Assembly (NCBI GenBank): GCA_937864375.1
Contig: CALMJO010000265.1
Location: forward strand, 1-10,900
DNA length: 10,900 nucleotides
Source: an uncultured Spirochaetota bacterium
GTDB lineage: Bacteria; Spirochaetota; UBA4802; UBA5368
Direction: 5' to 3'
Part shown: piece after piece, positions 6,943 through 10,900 of the stretch
Layout: every line of letters begins with the position of its first letter
Numbering within the stretch: position 1 is the first letter of the stretch
Translations under genes and position numbers: made by a program
The notes under the pieces: model-generated
The model's database searches: none
The model's input: only the letters and a program-made list of their open reading frames with translations
What the model was told of the DNA's origin: nothing

Positions 6943-7908
6943 TCAGCGGAAGGATGCGCGGCGCAGCCTGTTCATGATTGCCCGGCCCAGTCCCTCCTCA
7001 GGGACCTCCTGCGCGCATATTTCATCGAGACCCGCCCTGTCAAGCTCGTGGAGGGCCGAAAAGAGCCGCGCCGCGGCCTCGCACAGATCGCCAGTGGGCG
7101 AAAGCACTTCGACCCTGGCGAAGCGTCCGGCGTCCCCGGGATCCCTGAACGCCAGGAGGCCGCACCGGGAGGAGGTCTCCCCGCACTCAGTCGCGCTTTT
7201 AATTATCCTGACGGGGGTGTGAGGCGAGTAATGGGACTCCATCTGCCCCGGGGCTTCCGGCAATGCATGGACGCCGCTTTCATCCCTTACCGGGATACCC
7301 GCCGCCCTCTCGATTTCCTCGAGCGGCATTCCGCCAGGTCGCAGGAGAACGGGGGCGCCGTCTTCGATTTTCAAGATGGATGACTCGACGCCCACGGCGC
7401 TCGGTCCCCCGTCCAGGATCATGTCGACGCGGTCTCCCAGCTGCGCGCTCACGTGGTCCGCGGTGGTGGGGCTAAGGTACCCGAACGGGTTGGCGCTGGG
7501 CGCGGCCACGGGAGATCCAGTTTCCAGGATGAGCGCGTGCGCGACCGGGTGCGCGGGCATGCGCACGCCCACGGTGGGAAGCCCGGCCGTCACGATTCCC
7601 GGAACGGTATCCCGCCTGGGGAGGACAAGGGTGAGGGGCCCCGGCCAGAAGTTATCAATTAATTTCCAGGCAAGGTCCGGCACGTTCTGGACGAGCACGG
7701 CCAGATCCTCCCGCCTGGCGATGTGGACGATGAGCGGATCGAACGCGGGACGCTCCTTCGCCTCGAAGACGCGGGCCACGGCGCGCGCGTCAAACGCGCA
7801 CGCACCCAGCCCGTACACTGTTTCCGTGGGAAAGGAAACGATCCCCCCTTCCCGCAGTATGCGCGCCGCCCGGGCGATGCTTCCGGCGTTTGCAGGTTCG
7901 GGGCGCAC
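6943..7908 (-). CDS. L-threonylcarbamoyladenylate synthase, two-domain Sua5 type
   Basis: 321 aa. Makes threonylcarbamoyl-AMP from threonine, bicarbonate and ATP, the first step of t6A formation at tRNA position 37; cytoplasmic. The YrdC-like domain (about 10-195) shows FPTETVYGLG (26-35), KERP (K51, R53), PSAN (137-140) and GVESSILK (173-180). The linker APGQMESHYSPHTP (219-232) and the C-terminal Sua5 domain (about 233-321, closing with GLGRAIMNRLRRA) make it the long Sua5 form rather than the short TsaC form. The start is GTG at 7908, 6 nt after the glycosyltransferase stop; a GGAAGGG purine stretch sits 10 nt upstream, a slightly long spacing. Later starts would cut into the FPTETVYGLG core region. 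Second gene of a two-gene unit; no strong terminator follows. Confidence 0.95.
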   Translation of the reverse strand: MRPEPANAGSIARAARILREGGIVSFPTETVYGLGACAFDARAVARVFEAKERPAFDPLIVHIARREDLAVLVQNVPDLAWKLIDNFWPGPLTLVLPRRDTVPGIVTAGLPTVGVRMPAHPVAHALILETGSPVAAPSANPFGYLSPTTADHVSAQLGDRVDMILDGGPSAVGVESSILKIEDGAPVLLRPGGMPLEEIERAAGIPVRDESGVHALPEAPGQMESHYSPHTPVRIIKSATECGETSSRCGLLAFRDPGDAGRFARVEVLSPTGDLCEAAARLFSALHELDRAGLDEICAQEVPEEGLGRAIMNRLRRASFR

Positions 7909-7914
7909 AGCGGC

Positions 7915-9111
7915 TCAACCCTTCCTTGCGCGTACCATCGAGGCGTAGAGATCGAAAAGCATTTCGAAGTGGTCGTCCATGGTTCCGATCCTGTTTTTAC
8001 TCGCGTCCGCGCACGCTCTTGTAAGCTCCCGGCGATCCCGCTCAAGGATCCTGGTCATTGCCGCCGCGCAGGCGGTGTGGCTCCCGGTGGGATAGATTTC
8101 GGCGTACGCAGGATTTCCCAGGTCCGCGGCGCCGCCCAGGTCGGGCACGATGACGGGAGTGCCCGAGCAGATCGCCTCGGCGACCACGAGGCCGTAGGTT
8201 TCGGCGGCGGAACCGTGCAGGAAGGCGTCGGCGCTGGCCATCACGTCGGCCATCTCCTCCCTGCTCCGCGTGTAGCCGGCGTAATACACGCCGGGCAGCT
8301 TTTCAATTCTCCTGTTCAGCCACTTGCGCTGGGGGCCGTCTCCGTAAATGACCACGCCCATGGGACGCGTCTTCGACGCCATCTCAAACGCCTTGAGCAG
8401 CGTACCCAGCCTCTTCTCCGGGTGCAGCCTGCTCACGATGATGAAGAGCGCAGCGCTTTCCGGCAGGCCGCATTTTTCCAGCAGCGACTTCCTAACCTTC
8501 GCCGACCGGCGTTTTGGCGAGAAGAGCGTTTTTTCGATTCCAAAGGGCACCGGCTGCGGATTCTTGAGTCCAAAGCGGGTGAGCTTGTCGGCAAGCCACT
8601 GGCCGCTCGTAATCGTAACGTCGAAGTGGCCGCTTATCCTTCTCAGGTACGCCCAGAAAAAGCTGAAGAGCCTGTCTACCCGATCCATCCCGAGCGCATT
8701 GCCGAAGAAAGTCTGGGGGTACACCGCGACCGGGTCCGCGTGGTATATGAATGACTTGACCGCGTCGCCCTTCCATCCCGCGACGAACCAGCCGCCCATC
8801 CACGGCGAGGATCCCTCGACGACGTCCGGCTTTTCGCGGTCGAGTATCTCCCTCACCATTTTTTTCTTCAGCATGACGAAGTAGCGGGGGTCGAACGGCA
8901 TGTGCGGTCCCTTCACCCAGACGATGCGTCCTCCCAGGAGCTCGCTCTCCCCGTTGTCCGGGCCCGGCGCGACGATCACGATTTCATGTCCCGCCCTGGA
9001 ACCCGCCTGGAGCTTCTGGCGCACGTAGGTGCGGACCCCGCCGCCCTCCTCGGCGTAGAATTCGGACACGTCGACGATTTTAAGCTTTTTTTTCACAGGC
9101 GCTTTCTTCAT
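7915..9111 (-). CDS. Glycosyltransferase family 4 (GT-B fold, retaining type)
   Basis: 398 aa from the chosen start. Probably transfers a sugar from a nucleotide-sugar donor to a lipid or glycan acceptor on the cytoplasmic face of the membrane. The N-terminal GT-B half has the glycine-rich acceptor-side loop EEGGGVRTYV (21-30). The C-terminal half has VSRLHPEKR (226-234), IYGDGP (255-260) and the GT4 E-x7-E motif ETYGLVVAE (E304, E312) followed by SGTPVIVPDLGG (316-327). No signal peptide or TM helix is seen. Sugar and acceptor cannot be told from sequence; mannosyl- or glucosyltransferases of lipid or polysaccharide synthesis are the usual relatives. The frame extends 22 codons further, to 9177, but ATG 9111 has GGGGAG 6 nt upstream, and 9177 would fall at or before the predicted transcription start. 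It is followed 6 nt later by the Sua5 gene. Confidence 0.9.
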   Translation of the reverse strand: MKKAPVKKKLKIVDVSEFYAEEGGGVRTYVRQKLQAGSRAGHEIVIVAPGPDNGESELLGGRIVWVKGPHMPFDPRYFVMLKKKMVREILDREKPDVVEGSSPWMGGWFVAGWKGDAVKSFIYHADPVAVYPQTFFGNALGMDRVDRLFSFFWAYLRRISGHFDVTITSGQWLADKLTRFGLKNPQPVPFGIEKTLFSPKRRSAKVRKSLLEKCGLPESAALFIIVSRLHPEKRLGTLLKAFEMASKTRPMGVVIYGDGPQRKWLNRRIEKLPGVYYAGYTRSREEMADVMASADAFLHGSAAETYGLVVAEAICSGTPVIVPDLGGAADLGNPAYAEIYPTGSHTACAAAMTRILERDRRELTRACADASKNRIGTMDDHFEMLFDLYASMVRARKG

Positions 9112-9117
9112 TTCATG

Positions 9118-9123
9118 CTCCCC
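9118..9123 (-). promoter_or_regulatory. Shine-Dalgarno fixing the glycosyltransferase start
   Basis: GGGGAG on the minus strand, 6 nt before ATG 9111-9109. The in-frame ATGs at 9153 and 9177 have weak or no such site. Confidence 0.65.
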
Positions 9124-9178
9124 GGGGGCATCATGCGCATTCGTGCGGCGCATGGAACCTGTCACTTGGTTTTCCATG

Positions 9179-9206
9179 ACGATAGGACACGCCGGTCAAT
9201 TGTCAA
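9179..9206 (-). promoter_or_regulatory. Probable sigma-70-type promoter of the glycosyltransferase-Sua5 unit
   Basis: TTGACA (complement of 9201-9206), 16-nt spacer, TATCGT (complement of 9179-9184; four of six). Predicted start near 9172, about 60 nt before the chosen ATG. The perfect -35 and the position upstream of the unit support it; the -10 is imperfect. Confidence 0.5.
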
Positions 9207-9231
9207 TCTTTAACTGGCCCTTCTTTTTCAC

Positions 9232-9261
9232 TTGACCGCAAGGGCAGTAAGCACGAATATT
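9232..9261 (+). promoter_or_regulatory. Tentative promoter for the small exported protein
   Basis: TTGACC (9232-9237), 18-nt spacer, AATATT (9256-9261). Start would fall near 9268, so the transcript would open with the leader hairpins. A TATAAC at 9311-9316 is an alternative -10, but it has no -35 and would leave almost no leader before the Shine-Dalgarno. Weak call. Confidence 0.3.
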
Positions 9262-9268
9262 TTTCCCA

Positions 9269-9305
9269 GGGTGACAGGTAGTCGCCCCTAAGGCCCGGCC
9301 GTTAG
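9269..9305 (+). promoter_or_regulatory. Two adjacent hairpins in the leader of the small exported protein
   Basis: Hairpin 1: GGGTGAC (9269-9275), loop AGGTA, GTCGCCC (9281-9287); 7 bp including one G-U pair. Hairpin 2: CTAAGGC (9288-9294), loop CCG, GCCGTTAG (9298-9305) with one bulged G. They lie end to end between the tentative promoter and the Shine-Dalgarno at 9325. No T-run follows, so a terminator is unlikely; mRNA stabilisation or post-transcriptional control is possible. Confidence 0.4.
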
Positions 9306-9324
9306 TCATCTATAACACTATTTT

Positions 9325-9330
9325 GGAGAG
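9325..9330 (+). promoter_or_regulatory. Shine-Dalgarno of the small exported protein
   Basis: GGAGAG just before ATG 9335; it fixes the start at 9335 rather than at the TTG at 9323. Confidence 0.7.
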
Positions 9331-9334
9331 AAAC

Positions 9335-9619
9335 ATGAAAATCATCGGGATTCTCTGCATCGTATTGTTCGTCTTCTCAGGAATGGCCCCGGTCGCGTTC
9401 GCGGGGGACAAGATCGACGTGCTTCTTAACGATTTACAGGACATGGTTGCAAAACTGACCGTTCTCAAGGCGAAAGAAGGCGCGGGGAGCGAAAATATCA
9501 TGAACCTGAAAATGGAAAAGCTGCCGCTTCTTCAAGAATTGAGCGAGGTCGAGGGCACAATGTCTCCAAAGCAAAAGCAGCGGTATGACGCTCTGAACAA
9601 GAAGCTTGGTGAGTTTTAA
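9335..9619 (+). CDS. Small exported helical protein of unknown function
   Basis: 94 aa. Residues 1-23 form a clear signal peptide (MKIIGILCIVLFVFSG core, cleavage after AFA), so the mature form is about 71 residues in the periplasm or beyond. The mature part is charged and probably all helical: DKIDVLLNDLQDMVAKLTVL, a short glycine-containing break, then two further helical stretches rich in Lys/Glu. It has no cysteine, hence no lipobox and no disulfide. ATG 9335 has GGAG with a 6-nt gap (GGAGAG at 9325-9330); the TTG four codons earlier lies before this site and is not used. It is the only convincing plus-strand gene, divergent from the glycosyltransferase and convergent with the barrel gene. 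I do not recognise the family; the signal peptide and ribosome site make it a real gene. Confidence 0.8.
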   Translation: MKIIGILCIVLFVFSGMAPVAFAGDKIDVLLNDLQDMVAKLTVLKAKEGAGSENIMNLKMEKLPLLQELSEVEGTMSPKQKQRYDALNKKLGEF

Positions 9620-9670
9620 TCCCACGGCAAGGCCTTTTTCATCCAGCGGCCCATCCGGCGCACTACAATA

Positions 9671-9698
9671 AAGCCCCCGGAATGCACCCCGGGGGCTT
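9671..9698 (-). terminator. Intrinsic terminator between convergent genes
   Basis: Perfect 10-bp inverted repeat AAGCCCCCGG (9671-9680) / CCGGGGGCTT (9689-9698) with an 8-nt loop. Read on the minus strand, the stem runs into CTTTATTGT, a modest U-rich tail, so it best serves the barrel gene ending at 9724. On the plus strand the stem has no T-run after it but may still slow polymerase leaving the small gene. Between the small gene's stop (9619) and this stem nothing else is seen. Confidence 0.8.
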
Positions 9699-9723
9699 GG
9701 TCATTGCAATGCTCAGATGACGA

Positions 9724-10596
9724 CTAATAGGTCTTCATCTGGTACGAAAGCACCATGAAGAGGTAGTGGTCGCGCTCTGTCAGCCTGCGTTCGTTGGGTA
9801 TGTTGTACACCATCTGGTACATGTACAGGGGAGTGATCGCGAGGCCAGGGGCCAGCGTGTAGCTGAAGCCCATGTAGGTCCTGTTCTGGTTAAAGCCCTT
9901 GCGCTCGAAACCGGGTCCCATCCTGTTAAGAGTAATGTCCTTGGTATCTTTATCCTCGATCACGCCAACGAATATCTCGTCGCCGATCAGCAGGCGGAGC
10001 TTGTCGTTTACGGCGTACTGAATCCGGAAATATTCCCGGATAAGAAGCGAATGACCGTTCGCACGCTTGCTGTCGTTGGCTTGGCCTGCATAGGGTGCAC
10101 CAACATTGTCATTGGCATAGATGGACGAATACACCTTGTTATGGAATATTATCCTGTTCCACAGAGTAAGTTTGCCTATTTTATAGTCGACCATGGGGAC
10201 TATTTCAATGTTGTGTGAATAGAAATACAGGTCGTCACCCGCTTTCACACGCGTGGGAAATCCCTGGTAATAATACCATACGGGAAGCTTTAACGTCAAA
10301 TCGCCGAACTTCTGAACATACATAGGACCTGCAAAAAGTTCCCAAAGGAATGTTTGCTTTTCGTAAGTGTTCGTTGCATACTTGGGATGGCTCTTGGGCA
10401 GATGATTATCCCTGCTGTATTCATAGCTGTGGCTTCCAAGAACATTGAAACCCCAGTTGTCCGAAAACATGACGGTATAATCCAGGTACATCCAGGACCG
10501 GTACGCTTCGGCGGTATAGACGGGTGCGGTGGCTGCCGAGAGAGAGCCTGCGGACATAAGTACGATTGCGAGAATTACTAGTAACCTTTTTATCAT
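9724..10596 (-). CDS. Predicted outer-membrane beta-barrel protein, DUF2490-like
   Basis: 290 aa with a signal peptide (MIKRLLVILAIVLMSAGSLSA, cleavage near residue 21). The rest alternates polar and aromatic/hydrophobic residues in short strands separated by charged loops (WELFAGPMYVQKFGDLTLKL, IEIVPMVDYKIGKLTLWNRI), as in a small outer-membrane barrel, and ends in an aromatic residue (QMKTY). The segment FNQNRTYMGFSYTLAPGL followed by YMYQMVYN resembles the DUF2490 pattern (QNR.Y.G..Y ... YM.Q). Members are mostly uncharacterised, so no substrate is proposed. ATG 10596 has AAGGGG 6 nt upstream. Monocistronic: own promoter upstream, strong terminator downstream. The coding sequence is visibly more AT-rich than the operon genes to the left, which may reflect transfer or surface-protein composition. 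Confidence 0.75.
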   Translation of the reverse strand: MIKRLLVILAIVLMSAGSLSAATAPVYTAEAYRSWMYLDYTVMFSDNWGFNVLGSHSYEYSRDNHLPKSHPKYATNTYEKQTFLWELFAGPMYVQKFGDLTLKLPVWYYYQGFPTRVKAGDDLYFYSHNIEIVPMVDYKIGKLTLWNRIIFHNKVYSSIYANDNVGAPYAGQANDSKRANGHSLLIREYFRIQYAVNDKLRLLIGDEIFVGVIEDKDTKDITLNRMGPGFERKGFNQNRTYMGFSYTLAPGLAITPLYMYQMVYNIPNERRLTERDHYLFMVLSYQMKTY

Positions 10597-10637
10597 GAAA
10601 CACCCCTTACACGTTGAATAATACGGCGCATTCCGGG

Positions 10638-10685
10638 TTTCCCGCTTTCAGGCGCATCGTGACCAGCGTTTCGCCTGGCGGGAAA
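10638..10685 (-). promoter_or_regulatory. Long hairpin in the leader of the barrel gene
   Basis: Inverted repeat: TTTCCCGC (10638-10645), 3-nt bulge, CAGGCG (10649-10654), 17-nt loop, CGCCTG (10672-10677), GCGGGAAA (10678-10685). All 14 pairs are Watson-Crick. It lies in the predicted 5' leader (about 10714-10597). Neither strand has a following T-run, so it is not an ordinary terminator. Confidence 0.6.
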
Positions 10686-10720
10686 TTCCGAATCCCGTTT
10701 CATTAAAAAAATTAACGCGC

Positions 10721-10748
10721 AGTCTACACTACCGCTCTCGTATGTCAA
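10721..10748 (-). promoter_or_regulatory. Probable sigma-70-type promoter of the barrel gene
   Basis: TTGACA (complement of 10743-10748), 16-nt spacer, TAGACT (complement of 10721-10726; four of six). Start near 10714 gives a leader of about 118 nt. An imperfect palindrome lies just upstream. Confidence 0.55.
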
Positions 10749-10762
10749 CACTAATTCAGTAA

Positions 10763-10779
10763 CATCATGTGTCATAATG
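10763..10779. promoter_or_regulatory. Imperfect palindrome, possible regulator site
   Basis: CATCATG, 3-nt spacer TGT, CATAATG: 7-bp half-sites matching at six of seven positions. The centre is about 57 bp before the predicted start of the barrel gene, where activators often bind. No regulator gene is in view. Confidence 0.3.
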
Positions 10780-10900
10780 AAGGTAACTGCGCCGGCCTTT
10801 CCCACAGTAGAAAAAGTCTTTGTATTAATCGCTGCCGGGATATTAAATTACTTGAGTTAGGCGATTTTTCGTAAGGAAAAAGACAACAGGGCAAAAAATG
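10780..10900. other. Gene-free, AT-rich end of window
   Basis: No convincing coding frame on either strand, no terminator and no RNA gene. With 10597-10779 it makes about 300 bp of non-coding DNA upstream of the barrel gene. An ATG occupies the last three bases (10898-10900), but nothing follows to judge it by. Confidence 0.5.

Noticed and set aside
6917..6943. Possible terminator after the Sua5 gene
   Set aside because: The only stem (ATGCA/TGCAT) is 5 bp with a 17-nt loop and overlaps the stop codon; the AT-rich stretch after it is better explained by the promoter.
9112..9177. 22-codon N-terminal extension of the glycosyltransferase
   Set aside because: Its ATG lies at or before the predicted transcription start and lacks a Shine-Dalgarno; ATG 9111 has GGGGAG.
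9702..9711. 10-bp palindrome CATTGCAATG beside the terminator
   Set aside because: Short, with no loop for an RNA hairpin and no promoter nearby; likely chance.
10593..10805. 70-codon minus-strand frame above the barrel gene
   Set aside because: It spans the promoter, leader hairpin and ribosome site of the barrel gene and shows no protein features.
10898..10900. ATG at the extreme right edge as the start of a plus-strand gene
   Set aside because: No downstream sequence, only a weak AGGG upstream and no convincing promoter.

Overview
The window is a gene-dense, GC-rich bacterial segment that looks chromosomal. Almost everything is encoded on the minus strand. The genes include a predicted outer-membrane beta-barrel protein, a second signal-peptide protein cut by the left edge, and a CysZ/EI24-type inner-membrane protein, so the host is very probably Gram-negative. 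Large multi-TM SpoIIE phosphatases beside an exported protein with an 'NPALAD' N-terminus are reminiscent of Spirochaetota, but that placement is an inference. No tRNA, rRNA, CRISPR array or insertion sequence was seen.

Layout, read from the right edge toward the left in the direction of most transcription. (a) 10900-9724: a gene-free stretch with a palindromic box, a TTGACA promoter and a long leader hairpin, then a predicted outer-membrane barrel gene (DUF2490-like) ending in a strong intrinsic terminator at 9671-9698. (b) 9335-9619, the only convincing plus-strand gene: a 94-residue exported helical protein behind a leader with two adjacent hairpins. (c) 9206-6943, minus: a promoter, a GT4 glycosyltransferase and, 6 nt later, a Sua5-type threonylcarbamoyl-AMP synthase. 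(d) 6905-1, minus: a near-consensus promoter (TTGACA-16-TATTAT) and a six-gene run with no gap at any junction: EI24/CysZ-like protein, glucose-6-phosphate isomerase (pgi), thymidylate kinase (tmk), a degenerate SpoIIE-like protein, an intact SpoIIE-type PP2C phosphatase, and the start of an exported protein that leaves the window. Junctions are TAA/ATG abutting, three 4-nt overlaps (ATGA, ATGA, GTGA) and TAG/ATG abutting, so translational coupling is likely.

The most unusual content is the tandem SpoIIE-like pair. The downstream protein (789 aa) keeps every PP2C metal-binding motif and is fused to a PDZ-like segment, a many-pass membrane domain and a GAF-like domain. The upstream protein (466 aa) has a similar cytoplasmic plan (GAF-like, helical linker, SpoIIE fold), but three of four metal-ligand Asp positions and the Gly-rich catalytic loop are changed. 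It therefore looks like a membrane-anchored pseudophosphatase translated together with its active relative. No anti-sigma kinase or STAS antagonist, the usual partners of such phosphatases, is encoded in the window.

The other genes are housekeeping: glycolysis (Pgi), dTDP synthesis (Tmk), tRNA t6A modification (Sua5) and envelope glycosylation (GT4).
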